Of a stretch of 64,000 nt of DNA, positions 36,315 through 48,480 are shown piece after piece (within the stretch, counting starts at the first letter, position 1; each line of letters opens with the position of its first letter). The notes below the pieces were generated by a model that saw nothing but the letters and a program-made list of their open reading frames with translations, made no database searches and was not told the DNA's origin. This DNA is from Nageia nagi (taxonomy: Eukaryota; Pinophyta): positions 53,692,001-53,756,000 of the forward strand of contig JBITNC010000001.1 in assembly GCA_050084985.1 (NCBI GenBank), in the 5' to 3' direction. Both the position numbers and the translations under genes were made by a program.

Positions 36315-36530
36315 ATGATCGAGATCCTGAAATATCGAGATCCCAATATAAATCGAGATCCTGATTTGATTCGATATTCCAATCTTATATCAGGATCCCA
36401 ATATATCTAAAGCTCGAGATCCCAAAACTATTTAAAAAATTGAGATCTCGATGTATTTTATATTAGGATACTGATATTTTTGACTTCAAATTTTTCATCC
36501 ACACTTCCTCTTTAAGTTTACCCAAATCCT
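36315..36530 (+). repeat. GATCC-rich degenerate repeat, copy 2
   Basis: Repeated variants of CGAGATCCTGA and GAGATCCCAATAT, followed by TTCAAATTTTTCATCCACA, in the same order as 16260-16400. Confidence 0.55.
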
Positions 36531-36639
36531 TGCTTCCACCCATGGCTATAGTTGGATTTCACCTAACCTACCCATGGTCCCTAAGCTTAATGAACATTAG
36601 GATCTCTCTTTCTCTAATGATATCTAGAGGTCTCCTTTT

Positions 36640-37060
36640 AAAATGTTATGGGCCAAGAATGTTGAATTCATACAAATATTCTTTGTCTAGAGCCTAATTT
36701 TTTAAGGTCTCCCTATGGGTAATAGATTGAAGCACCTAGGTGTGGACAATCCTCTATGTTTGTTTTATAACTCAAAAGAGACTATCATGCACATATTTTG
36801 GCACTACACTAAATCTCAAAAGGCTTGATCTTAGGTGGAATCCTTTTTCCACCCTTACCTTAAGTAGCCATTAATGTGGCTTCATAATCTCTTAGGAGAT
36901 CCACCTAATTTCTCTAAAGTACTTGATGACTTTTGGAATATGTTTAGAATTATAATTTTATTACATATTTACAAATAACAAAATTGTTGTTATTTTTTCA
37001 AGGAAACTTCCCAACGATGGACTTCTTATTAGCGGATAAGCTCACTATTTTTTATGTATT
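36640..37060 (+). pseudogene. LINE 3' fragment, zf-RVT domain
   Basis: The plus-strand frame contains GLPMGNRLKHLGVDNPLC, then ETIMHIFWHYTKS and WLHNLLGDPPNFSKVLDDFW. This is the C-terminal zinc-binding region typical of plant L1-type LINE reverse transcriptases. The second cysteine of the first pair is lost and stops are present. It is the opposite orientation to the LINE at 43-48 kb, and no RT core is attached, consistent with a 5'-truncated insertion. Confidence 0.7.
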
Positions 37061-37856
37061 TGGTTCTAGATTAATGACCAAGTCAATAATCAATATTTCT
37101 TTTTCTTATCACATGTTGAACAGTTTGAAAAGTAGTTTATGACGTATTGTAATATGAATGATGTTATAATCAACACACGAGATATGACCTTTTTCACCCA
37201 ATACCTTTTTGTATGATTTAATTTTCTTTTTTAATACAAACCAAATCATTAAAAAAAATCATCACCATGTTATTTATAAAATATATTAATATTTCCATGT
37301 ATCCACTACGTTCTCTATCAACATAGAATATCTTTGTGTCAACAACATACATCCCTTTCTACATTTATTTATATTTACCAACATTCCAATTCTATGATCG
37401 GTCTATCATCTTCTTCACCCTTTTCATTATGGTACTGTATTAGCTAGAGCTTATAACCGAGTCAATAATAATTAAATCACAAAATATTATTAAAAGTCAT
37501 TTTGATTTGACTCGAGAGAATTTGAAAGTCGACGATGACAAATCAAAGCTTAGAAATTCACCACCTAATGAGTGGTCAAATGGTGCTTAGCGCGTAGAAA
37601 GATCGGCACGACTATGACCATTTCCACAACGCACTTATAGCCGGTCATGAGAACTGAGATTACGATAGGTGACTTACGAAGATCATCGTACGAAAGTTGT
37701 GGAATGATGGATGTCTCAGAATTCTTTCAGGGTTTCCATATGAAAAAATATACCTATGTGAACAGGATCATATCCACAAGATCAGATCTGAATGATTTTG
37801 AATGTCAGGGTTTCCATAAAAATTCTACGTTCACTCTCGAATGTCAAGTAGCTGCA
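37061..37856 (+). promoter_or_regulatory. Upstream region of the receptor-like protein gene
   Basis: From about 37500 the sequence becomes richer in CG dinucleotides than anything to its left (for example GCGCGTAGAAAGATCGGCACG near 37590), marking the 5' flank of the gene. The open frame extends upstream of the chosen start to 37647, but those 70 codons do not resemble the family. No unambiguous TATA box was identified. Confidence 0.4.
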
Positions 37857-40825
37857 ATGTCTCCGTTTTCATTCTGGTTATGTGTGGCCGTTGCCTCTTT
37901 TCTATTGCTCCAAATTCATCTTGCCACTGCATGCCATGACGATGAAAGGAGTTCTCTGCTGGATTTCAAGGCAGGGCTCACAGATTACTCTGGTTGTTTA
38001 TCATCTTGGCAGGGATACAACTGTTGCCAATGGCGGGGTGTCCATTGCGACTCCATCTCATTCCGCGTCATACACCTCGATCTCAAAAACAAAGATCGTC
38101 TCTCTGATGGTGAGCTCTCCGGTTTGAAGAATTTGAGCGGGAAGATTCGTCCATCCCTCTTTAATCTGCACCATCTGCAGCACTTGGATTTGAGCTATAA
38201 CGACTTCAAGGGCTCCCGTATTCCTCCTCAGTTAGGTAATCTAAAGAACCTATCTTTTCTAAGCCTGTCGTATGCCGGATTTAAAGGTGAAATCCCCATG
38301 GAGTTGGGAAATATAACAACCTTGCGTCACCTGGATCTTTCAGCTTACTATGCTGCAGGGTTGAACAGTTCGAGGTTCGCTGATTGGGTTAGAAATCTAA
38401 GAAGCTTGGAATACTGGCCATGAAGGAAGTGAACATTTCAATGGCATCAGGGCATTGGGGTGCCGCCCTCAATAGTCTCTCCAACCTTAGGGAGATATAC
38501 CTGTCTGGATGCGGGCTTTCGGGAAGGATTCCCTCTCTCCTAAACCTCACTCATTTATCCCATCTCCATCTTCCACGGAATTCCTTCGCCTCTCAACTAC
38601 CTTTTTGGCTTGATAATGTCTCATCCCTGGTCTCTCTTGATCTCTCTGATTGTACTCTGCGCGGCGTCATCCCTTCAAATTTTTTGCACAGATCAAACCT
38701 GACCAATATTGAGCTGTCATACAACCGCCTCCTGAGAGGGAATCTTTCTTTTATTATGAACCACTCGTCCTCTCTCTCAGTGCTTTCTCTCCAGCGTTTG
38801 CCTAAGGATGAAGGTTGGTCTCCGGATGACGGTGGTATAGAAGGAGTGATTCCTCCCTCCATGGCAAACTTCTCAAAACTTGAGAAATTGAATCTAGCAT
38901 TCAATAGCTTAACAGGGGTATACCTCATATTGGCCATCCACCGGGGAATCTCTTTAATCTCTCGGAGGTTGATCTATCCTACAACTATTTGAATGGCAGT
39001 ATACCATCCTCTATTGGAAGCATTTCCTCTCTACGATATCTGGATCTTAGTCACAACCAACTTGAAGGAACAATTCCAGATACCATTTCAAAGCTTGTTC
39101 AGTTGGAAAGGCTCTCGCTGTCTTCAAATAACTTGACTTTAAAAGGTAGCGTATTCTTCTCCCTGTTTGAAAATCTTACTCACCTTGAGGTACTGGGCCT
39201 TTCTGCAAACCCATTGAGGCTTAACATCTCTTCCAATTGGATTCCACAATTTGCCCACTTGAAGGACCTGGTATTGAGGTCTTGTAATATACATGGTGAT
39301 TTTCCCGCATTTCTTTCTACTCAGTATTCATTGAAAAAGCTGGACCTCTCAGATAACAGCATCACGGAAATATTCCAACCTGGCTGTGGGATCTTCCAAG
39401 TCTTGAAGCACTCAATCTTTCAAACAATATATTAGAAGGTCCGGTGCCGAAAGTAAGGTCCGAATCTTTAGCAATTGTTGACTTGCATGGAAATGGCTTA
39501 GAGGGTTCTGTTCCTGTCTTCAATCCTCCATTGAGCATATTGTTTCTGGATTTGTCAGAGAATCATTTCAACGGCCCCATTCCTCCGGCTGCTATAGGAA
39601 ATGGGACTTCCTATATATCCTTGTCAGGAAATAAGCTTAGTGGAGGAATTCCCGATTCTGTTTGTGCAAAAAGTAATTACAGCTTGGGGTTCTGGATTTG
39701 TCAAATAACTCGCTCACAGGTACGATTCCTCCAAATATGGGGAGATGCTCTTCGTTGAAAATTCTAAATTTGAACAGAAATTTCCTTCAAGGTGAGATTC
39801 CACAGGAGTTAGGCAATCTACATTCTCTAAGGACGCTAAATCTGAATGTTAACAATTTAAAGGTGCCATTCCTTCGTCCCTTGCAAATTGTAAAGATCTT
39901 AGAATACTTGACATTGGAAACAACAGAATTGGGGAGACATTCCAGTTTGGATGGAAAGAACTGTCACAGCTGCAGATTTTTAGTCTGACTGCCAATATGC
40001 TTCAAAGCACAATTACTCCACAGTTGTTTACCATGCAGAATCTTCAGATTTTAGATTTATCTCATAATAATCTATCAGGAAAGATTCCTGAAAATGTGGG
40101 CAACTTAAAAGCAATGGTCAACCTTCACCAACTAATGAAATAGGGCTTGATGGGATCGGCTTTTGAGCGTATGGCTTCATGGTGAACTCTTCTTTGTGGA
40201 TGAAGTGACGCTCTGGATTAAAGGACGGCCAACTACATACATGAAGATTTTCGGGGGATTTAAGTTCATAGATCTGTCTCACAACCAGCTATCAGGTAAC
40301 ATACCTAATCAAATGGGACTCCTCAGAGGCCTAATTCATCTAAACATTTCAAGCAATAGTCTGAATGGCTTCATCCCGGATTCACTAGGAAACATGACTC
40401 AGATGGAGTGTCTGGATCTTTCAAGAAACAAGCTGTCTGGAGAGATTCCCATTCAACTCGTAGATCTCACATTTCTTGAAGTTTTAAATCTGTCCAACAA
40501 CATGCTTAGCGGTGTAATACCACAGGGGAGGCAGTTCTCTACGTTTGATGCGTCGTCATTCGCAGGGAATCCAGATTTGCACGGGCCTCCTCTGGGAAAT
40601 AGAACAGTGAACAAGAGGTCCGAAGAAGAAAACAACGACAAGAAGAGAGAGGAGGAAACAGAGAGTGAAGCAGAGGATATGGACCGATGGTGGGTTGTAG
40701 CAGTAGGACTGTGCTACGGCATGGGATTTGGTCTTGTGATTTCATTGACGTGCTTTGAAAAGGAATGGAGAAAGAAATACTTTGCTCTGCTGGATGGTCT
40801 GGTGGTACGACTTTTCGAAGGGTGA
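37857..40825 (+). CDS. LRR receptor-like protein (Cf-type RLP), reading frame broken by seven -1 shifts
   Basis: A cell-surface receptor-like protein without kinase, the class that detects microbial or developmental ligands with SOBIR1/BAK1-type partners. The start at 37857 opens a signal peptide (MSPFSFWLCVAVASFLLL). The N-cap follows (DDERSSLLDFKAGL, then CCQWRGVHC), then about 27 extracellular LRRs of the LxxLxLxxNxLxGxIP type, an island, 4 more LRRs (from about 40258), an acidic linker (EEENNDKKREEETESEAED), one membrane helix (WWVVAVGLCYGMGFGLVI) and a short tail ending LFEG. Frame changes lie near 38415, 38917, 39365, 39689, 39862, 40123 and 40161; each equals one missing base, and adding seven bases gives 992 codons. 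No other stop or lost LRR was seen. It is either a recent pseudogene or an intact gene with base-calling errors. Confidence 0.92.
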
Positions 40826-41530
40826 ATTCAAAAAAACTGCCTCCGTGGATGAGAAAACATTTCCATGTAAGTATTGGTATGGAATAACTGTTAGAGATAA
40901 TGCTCATTCAAATATTTTAAAAAATTAGTCACAAATTGTAATACGTACGAAGAAAAAGTAATTTAATCAAGTTTTTTTTTTAATTAATGGGTAAATTTTA
41001 TTAATAAATAAATTTGGAGTTTTGAAGGATCTTTAAGAATGTTGACATTAGATATTTTCATTTAGTTCATGTGTATCTCAAAATTTGTATGTAAGATACA
41101 AAAAAATTTGTATAGTAAGATTTGCTCTATTGTTAGTACAAAACACTATCAACTTAGAGGAGAGTGAAGCTATAGTCATCTCATCACACTCATTTCTTAA
41201 AAGTACATAATATATATCTATACTTCTACTTATCACTACTGGTTCAAAACATTACAAAACATGACAATTTTATGTTGCATTTCATGGTTTACATATATGC
41301 ATTTCTTGTATCAATATTTGTAAATGATCTATTAGAAACATAGCATATCGTTTCCTTCCTCAAAAATGAAGGATTTTTCTTCATAGCTATATTTGTAGAA
41401 TTTATTGTATACCTTTTCCATCATCCTTATATTCAAAGTTGAGTACGGGTTAACATCCTAAAAAATGATACTTTTATATCCTTTTAGTTTGATTACCTCA
41501 TAAAATATTTTGTTATGCACCCACTTATCC
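40826..41530. other. 3' flank of the receptor gene, no gene seen
   Basis: AT-rich; AATAAATAAAT near 41000 could serve as a polyadenylation signal about 180 bp past the stop. No other element was recognised. Confidence 0.4.
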
Positions 41531-43030
41531 TTTGGCATCATTATGGGGATTGCCTTCCCTATCTTCTTGTCTCTTCTTGTTTGGTATTGAAACACACATT
41601 ATTTCTAGTGGTTCTTCCAATCCCTTTTTATTTCTTATTTGTTTGTTAGACTTTCTCTTTTTATCCTTTGCTTCTTGTGATGTATTTTTCTCCCCATCAC
41701 TTGGAATTTTGGCTACCTCGAGTTTGTTTGACCTCTCTTAGTCAATAATTTGATGTCTCCCTTTCTCAAGCATACTAGTTGTTTTTTTTCTAGCCTCCCT
41801 TGCTTGATTCCCTTTTATTATGGTAGATATTGGTTATTCGTTGAGACCTGCTTCATTCTCCTTTTTCTTTGATTTTTTCTCTTTCCCTAAATCTTATCTT
41901 GCTTGAGTCATATTTTGTTCTTTTTGTGTTATTGTTTGATCTTTAGAACATTGAGTATAAGTGCATTTTCTCATATTTCTCTTTTTTCCCTATGCCTCAT
42001 CAAAATTGCATTTAGCATACCTATTTTGTTCCTTTCATTGTTCTCCTCTATTATCTCAACATTTGGATTGAATTTTACCTTGTTTTTCTTCTTGTTGATG
42101 CTTGTATCTTCATTACTCATGATTGGTCCTTTAGTCATTGCTTCTTTTGTACCTTCTATTTCTTTTCGTAAATTTTTGTCCATAATTATTACTAGTGTTA
42201 TATGCTCTTCATCATCTAAAATTTTGATCTTAAGGTTTTTGCGTGGTTGTTTACTCAGTGTGAGCTCATACACCAATTTTATTACACCTTGTTGGAATGG
42301 TATCTTGTTTTGGGTTTCTTATTTCAAGGCTTTGGCAAGCTCGTACTCTCATTGAAGCCCAACCTAGATTTTATAATATCCTCTCTTGGCTACCTGAGCT
42401 TGAAGATTTCCTCCAACTTTTCAATTTTATTTCTTATTTTAATTATTTGCCTATATTTGGCATTTGAATAGCTTCTGCAATTGTCTCCCAATTAAAATCT
42501 ATCTCTAATGTATTCACCTTGCAATACCCTCCTTACCATACCAGGGTTTAGTAACCTCCATGGATAATCTCAAATTGTATCCCTTGCATGCTTCCATAAA
42601 GTTTCTCATTCCTTCTTTATAGATAATTTTCCATACTTTTTTGTTTTGTTTCACTAATTCAATGTTGGTAGGCTCTATCTTGACAAGGTCTCCCCCTATT
42701 ATTACTAGTTTCTTCTTCTTGGATGGTAATTCACTTCTCTAGGATGTTGTGGATTTATTCTTGTCATCTTTTATTTCCTTATATTGTATTTTGCATGCAA
42801 GGTGGCACACCTTCCAACATGATGAGAGCATTTATTACCTTTCTTGCCTAGTCTTCCCATATCATGGTTTATTTGTACCTGATCTCTCCTTCCCAAAATT
42901 CTATTTCAACACTTTCTTGTATTTGTCCACTTGTTGGCTCCCATATTTTTCCATGATTGACTTTCTCTTGTATGATTTGGAACCTCTATGCAACCTATCT
43001 TAGTTGGCATGTAATTTCTTATTTTATCTT
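41531..43030 (-). pseudogene. Lysine-rich coding remnant of unknown type
   Basis: Minus-strand frames are long and very rich in K and E. 42276-41971 (101 codons) includes INKKKNKVKFNPNVEII, and 42760-42560 encodes RNFMEACKGYNLRLS followed by basic text. Composition suggests an ORF of a conifer retroelement or a nuclear protein remnant, but no domain is recognised. The large plus-strand frames here (for example 41903-42355) are antisense shadows, rich in S, F and L. It adjoins the LINE 3' end, and the join is not defined. Confidence 0.4.
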
Positions 43031-43039
43031 TTCTAGTTA

Positions 43040-43620
43040 CCTTTTACTCATCATCATTTTTAATTAAATTAAGAAGTTTCCCTCCCTTCTTTGAATTTTG
43101 AAACTTTGCCTTCACATTTTCTAGCACTTTAATTATTATAATTTTTAGTATTTGATCTACTTCACTTTCCTTGTTTTCAAAAATTCCTCTATTTCCTTCC
43201 TTCCATACTTGCCATTAGATGGGAGCTTCAATCATATTCCTAATCTTTTTTCTTCCTAACATTTATTATCTTAGCCCAATTCAACAACATTTTTGAAATT
43301 GATTGGGGATCATTCTATTAATATTTCATTTTTTAGATTAATTTTCCCCATATTGTTTTGGTATAGCTAAAATGTATGAATAGGTGAACAAGTATTTCCT
43401 CTTGAATTTTACATAGAGAGCATCTTCCCAAGCCTTGAAAACCTTTTTTCTAAAGCTCATCCCAAGTTATTAGCTTGTTATGTACTAGCAGCCATCTAAA
43501 GAAAGCAATCTTAGGAATAAGATTGGTCTACCATACTTGATCCCAAAGTTCTTGATTTTGAATTTGACTTGTATCATGTAAAAATTTAGTTGCATCTTTA
43601 ATGTTGTACCCTCCATTTTT
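43040..43620 (-). pseudogene. LINE zf-RVT C-terminal domain
   Basis: On the minus strand: NLIPKIAFFRWLLVHNKLIT, then GRCSLCKIQEEILVHLFIH, giving the C-X2-C...H-X3-H pattern, and a basic tail ending near 43040. It is better preserved than the isolated copy at 36640-37060. Confidence 0.75.
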
Positions 43621-43884
43621 GGCTACTATCCATTTTGGTTTATCCTTTTCATTATTTCCTATTATGTTCCTTCTTTTTAGCTCTTCTCTTAACTCTTCTA
43701 ATTGCTCTTTAATTTTCTTGATGTTCCATTTGCTTTAACCCTAAATGAGATAATTTGAGATCTTGTCCCCTTGATTTTCCATTGCCTACTCCACTCCTTT
43801 TTTGAGATTATCATAAGTTATTAGATGTCTCTCCCTATGCCATGTGTCTTCCTAGAAGTAAATGTCTCTTTTGTTACCAGTCTG

Positions 43885-46700
43885 TCAACTAATGTGCATG
43901 TTAATGATATGTTGAATTTGTGTTAATTGATTCCAAAATGGTGAACCATAAGGGAGGTTTTCTATCCTAAGGAATCGATTATGCTTTTGAAGATATTTTA
44001 ATTTACATATCTCTATCCATTCTTTAGCTTCTTCATTTATCAATCTCCAAGCCATCTTTCCCCTTAGCTCTATGCTCAAAACTTCACTTTTCTCATCCCG
44101 AGGCCTCCTAGCTTCGTATCAAAACATATCTTATTCCAAGATACTAAGGAAAATATTTTCCTCAATCTCTGATCCTCTAATCCATAGAAAACTCATGCAT
44201 AAGTTATATATTTTATTTTCTATAGTATTTGGTACCTTGAAAATCATTACAAAATAAATAGGCATACTTTGTAATGTGTGTTTGATCAACGTTAGCCTTC
44301 CTACATAACTTAAAGTTTTTCTTTTCCACCCAGATAATTTTTTGCTTATCTTGTCCATAACATTGTCCTAATATTTTGCTTTGATCCTTCCAGTGAAAAA
44401 CAACATTCATAGGTATTTGGATGGTAGTTCATCCATTTTTCATCCAATTATTACAACTAATTTTTTCTTTTTCCTTATTGTTGAGCTTAGGAGGAAAAGC
44501 TTAGTCTTCATCAAATTTACTCTCTAATGAGATGCTCTTTCATAAAGTTATAAAATCTATTTGAATTTCCTTATTTCACTCTCCTTTATATTTCCTATGA
44601 AAATAGTATCATCTACAAAGTGATGATGATGAGTAGCATCTCCCTCTCTAGCTAGTCTAATTCCTTCTATTTCTCTATTAATCCTTGGTTACTTTATTAC
44701 CCTTCCTAATGCTTTAACCATAATTATAAATAAATAAGGTGATATAGGATCACCTCGTCTTAACCCCCTTATTGACTTGATGGTGAGTTGAAGAAACCCA
44801 CAACTTTGACATTAACTATGACCAAGAATTTAGGGGTTGACATGCATTGAGAGACCCATTTCCTATATGTTTTTCCAAAGCCAATTTTTTTCTAAATTTT
44901 CCATAAGGAAGCTCCAATCTACTCTATCATGCACCTTCTTCATGTCTAATTTTAGAATCATTTACTCTCCTTTTCTTGCATTTACTCATGTGTGGAGAAC
45001 TTCATGCATCAGAACAATGTTGTTTGTTATCTTTATATTTTGAATAAATTCATCTTGTTCAGATGATATGAGCTTGGGGAGGAGTTGTTTTAATCAATCT
45101 TCCATTATCTTTGTGATGATTTTATATATTGCATTACATAGAATTATTAGTATATATTCTTTTATTTCTCTTGCATTTGATGGTTTTAGAATTAGCAAAA
45201 TAAAATTTGGATTCAATTCCTTCAGTAATGATCCTTTTCTAAAGAATTTCATGATTGCTTCACCACCTCATTCCTAACTATGTCCCAATTTTTCTGATAA
45301 AACCATGCTGGAAACCCATTTGGGCTTGCTGACTTATCTTTATTCATCATGTCAAGGTCATTTTTGACCTCCTTTTGTTATACATGTCTCTCTAAAATCT
45401 CATTCCATTTTTGATCCATGATTTGAGGTATAAAGTGCATTACTTAATCCACATCTCTTTTATTTTTCCTTTGATTTGGACTCAAGAGCTTCTTATAAAA
45501 GCTTTCTACTTCTTTCTTTATTTCTTCTTCATTAGATGTTGTTGTGTTGTTTGTACACTTGAGTTTCACTATTTTGTTCATGCATCTCCTCCTCAAGGTA
45601 GTCATTTTGAAGAAATTTGTGTTTCTCTCTCCTTGTAGCCATGATATTCTTAATTTTTGTTTCCAATGGAGTTCCTCTTGTGTTAAAGTATTATAATACT
45701 TTGATAAAGACAACTTCTCCCTTCTATCAATACTCTTAGTTCTTCCTTCTTTTATGATGTCATGCTCAAGGATTTCTAATTCTTGTTTAAGGGTTTCCTT
45801 CCTTAATTTTACATTTTGGAAGATCTCCTTATTCCACTTCTTAAAGACCTCTTTCAACTTTCTTAAGTTATTAAGATAACATGTACATGGAAGTCCCTTT
45901 GAATTTGATTTTCCATCACTCTTTAAGATTTTCTTTGAATGTATCATGTTGCATCCCCGTATATTCAAATTTGAAGGGGGCTTTTTTCCTTTTTCTTGGG
46001 TTCTATATTTAAAAGTAATGGTTTATGGTATGAATCTATTCTTGGAAGAGATTTCATATCATAATTTTGAAATTGCTCAATCCATTCTTTCGATGCTAGT
46101 ATTCTATCCAACCTTTGCTAAATAAAGTGTATCATGTATCTCTTATTAGACCAGGTGAAGTTTATGCCTTTCAAGGGTAGGTCAATTAATTGTGTCTTTT
46201 TTAGAAACTCCAATAAGTCTTCCATTATTCTTGTTAGATTCAACCTTCCTCCATATTTATATTCTAAATTACGAGGAGAGTTAAAATCTCCTCCTAGAAG
46301 AGATGGTTCAAAAATAAAATCTTTTCTATGCTCCCCCAATTCTTACCAAAATTTTCTTATGTTATTTAAGTTATTTTATGCATATAATTTGAGAGAAAAA
46401 AGGAGAAGCCTATTTTTAAACATCTAACTCTGATTGAAATGCATCTTAAATTATCAAACTTGATTCTCTAAACATTAACTATTTGAGGGTTTGTAAGCAC
46501 TCCTAAACTAGCAAATTTTTCTACTACACTTATATATTCCATTTGAGCCTCTTTTCATATCTTATCCATGAATTTTTCTTATTTAAACTCTTTAATTTTT
46601 GTTTCTTGTAAAATCAAAAAGTCAAATTTATAGTTGAAACATAAATTTTTCACAACTTTTTGCTTAGCAGGGAAGTTGTAGCCCCTTAAGTTCCAATACA
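43885..46700 (-). pseudogene. LINE ORF2: endonuclease and reverse transcriptase, decayed
   Basis: The endonuclease block (46339-46118) has LLGGDFNSPRNLEYKYGG and GINFTWSNKR, typical of APE-type LINE nucleases. The 174-codon frame 45968-45444 contains WLQGERNTNFF, a conserved pre-RT segment. RT landmarks: GLRRGDPISPYLFIIM near 44780-44730 and the catalytic HHFVDDTIFIG near 44630-44597. Further frames 44358-44131 (LSGWKRKTLSYVGRLTLIK) and 44079-43885 (ELRGKMAWRL) are the standard post-RT region. The frames are separated by stops. Confidence 0.85.
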
Positions 46701-46704
46701 TAAT

Positions 46705-47226
46705 GATTATTAGTTCCTCTTCAAGGTGGGTCTACCACCTCCATGCTTCTTTAGAGTGTTATTTTCCCCCTTCTCTATGTCCATAGTACTCCTTGTTCTT
46801 CTCTAAAGTTCTAATCCTTGTTGTGAATTTTCTTTATTTCCCTAGTGATGTTTCTTTATGCTTGAGGGGATCTTGCCATATTTTTTGTCATGCTCATCCT
46901 TTTTTGCTTCATTATCCTTTCCTTCATTTCCTTCCTTTTCAAGGATTTCAATATCATTTCCAATTGATTATTAGTTCCTCTTCAAGGTGGGTCTACCACC
47001 TCCATGCTTCTTTAGAGTGTTATTTTCCCCCTTCTCTATGTCCATAGTACTCCTTGTTCTTCTCTAAAGTTCTAATCCTTGTTGTGAATTTTCTTTATTT
47101 CCCTAGTGATGTTTCTTTATGCTTGAGGGGATCTTGCCATATTTTTTGTCATGCTCATCCTTTTTTGCTTCATTATCCTTTCCTTCATTTCCTTCCTTTT
47201 CAAGGATTTCAATATCATTTCCAATT
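46705..47226. repeat. Exact 261 bp tandem duplication in the LINE
   Basis: 46705-46965 and 46966-47226 are identical on reading; both contain the same 58-codon antisense frame offset by exactly 261. The junction shares TTGAT-like bases. The unit covers the end of ORF1 and the spacer before ORF2. Confidence 0.92.
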
Positions 47227-47229
47227 GGA

Positions 47230-48480
47230 TTTTTTCCTTTTTCATGTGATTTATCTACATTATCATATGTAAATAATTGAGTTCCTAAACTTGTGAAAGG
47301 ATATTTTCCATATTTTCTCTTGCATATTCTTATTTTATATCTTTCATAGTATTGGGGTATTTTCTTCTTCATTATTCTTCATTGTAGGATATTTACCTTG
47401 AGATTTTAAGATTGTATCTGCATAAATACATCCATGTTATCTATTATATTCTTTGATGATTCTACCTCCTATCTGATTTCCTTTTATTCTTTTTAGTGTT
47501 GTTCCATCTACTTTATACTCTCATAACTTCTTGTTTGTTGCCATATAGTATTTTATCTTTTCCTCATTAGTATTCTTATCTTTCAATCCTTCAAAATGTG
47601 ATCAAAGGATTTACAAATGCTACAATTTTCATTTATTTATTCGTTAGTTGGGCATTGAGAGGTCAAATGACCAATTTCTCAACAACATCTAGATCAAAAG
47701 GGGATTCTTTCATAATCTAGTGATTGAGTCCACATTCATAATTTTGAGTTTATCTTGATCTTCCCTAGGAGTGGTTCATGAATGTTCATTAACACATATA
47801 TATGTTGTTAAGGCATTTTCCTTTCTCTAAAAGTTGGCATCAGTTTTGATAAATTCCCCAATAACATTTCCAATTATTTCGACTATCTTTTCATTCCATA
47901 ACTATTGAGAGAGGCCATACAAGCAGACCCAAACTGGTACAAGTTTAGTTTTAAACCAATGGATTTTTAAATTTATTTTATTAATGATAAAAAGGGGTTT
48001 ATTATAGAGGATGCCAAAAACCCTTTTTTGTCTTTAGATAATCAATATATTTAGATTCTTATACATCATATTTGCATTACATTTAATAGCCAATGGAACA
48101 TAACTACTAGCTAATCATTTCTTAAATTTGTATCTAATATATACATCATCATCTATCCTAATACTTTTCCTATACATACTGGGATAGACCACCCAAATCG
48201 GCTTCACATCATATGTTATCACTTTTGGGACTTCCTCTTCGCTTGGATCCTTTCCTCGACCTGTTTCATCTTGACTTTTGTTGCCTTTGGCAACTCTATA
48301 AATGGATCTGAGTTAACCTCTATTTCTATGCTTTTGCTTCCAAATGTAGCTTCCACTAACCTCCATAGTTCATTAATCTCATTCCTTAGGTTGATGAGTG
48401 GTGCTACTTATAGGAGATCATCATGCTTTTCAACAATTCTTGGCTTTATCTCTACATATTCTATGCAAACCTCACCATAG
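47230..48480 (-). pseudogene. LINE ORF1 (DUF4283 and CCHC zinc knuckle), decayed
   Basis: On the minus strand, a DUF4283-like block reads HWFKTKLVPVWVCLYGLSQ (about 47960-47905), then IIGNVIGEFIKTDANF (about 47885-47835). A zinc knuckle follows near 47705-47650 (CC-EIGHLTSQC, with a stop in place of one residue). The C-terminal part (47372-47103) is K/E-rich (EKEGNEGKDNEAKKDEHDKK). ORF1 proteins of this type bind the element RNA. Confidence 0.72.

Larger units (their letters stand above)
43040..48480 (-). mobile_element. Near full-length plant L1-type LINE, decayed
   Basis: About 5.4 kb on the minus strand contains all expected parts in order: ORF1 with DUF4283-like and CCHC domains, endonuclease, reverse transcriptase with FVDD, and a zf-RVT C-terminus. 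Many stops and shifts are present. No LTRs. A poly(A) tail and target duplication were not identified. An exact 261 bp tandem duplication lies between ORF1 and ORF2. Confidence 0.85.

Noticed and set aside
38593-38937. 114-codon minus-strand frame
   Set aside because: Antisense shadow of the LRR gene; LRR codon periodicity keeps reverse frames open.
40539-40907. 122-codon minus-strand frame
   Set aside because: Antisense of the receptor gene C-terminus and 3' flank, no motif.
41903-42355. 150-codon plus-strand frame rich in S, F, L and I, membrane-protein-like
   Set aside because: It is the antisense of a K/E-rich minus-strand coding remnant; such shadows always look hydrophobic.
46793-47272. 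Two similar plus-strand frames (84 and 72 codons)
   Set aside because: Antisense of LINE ORF1 and repeated only because of the 261 bp tandem duplication.
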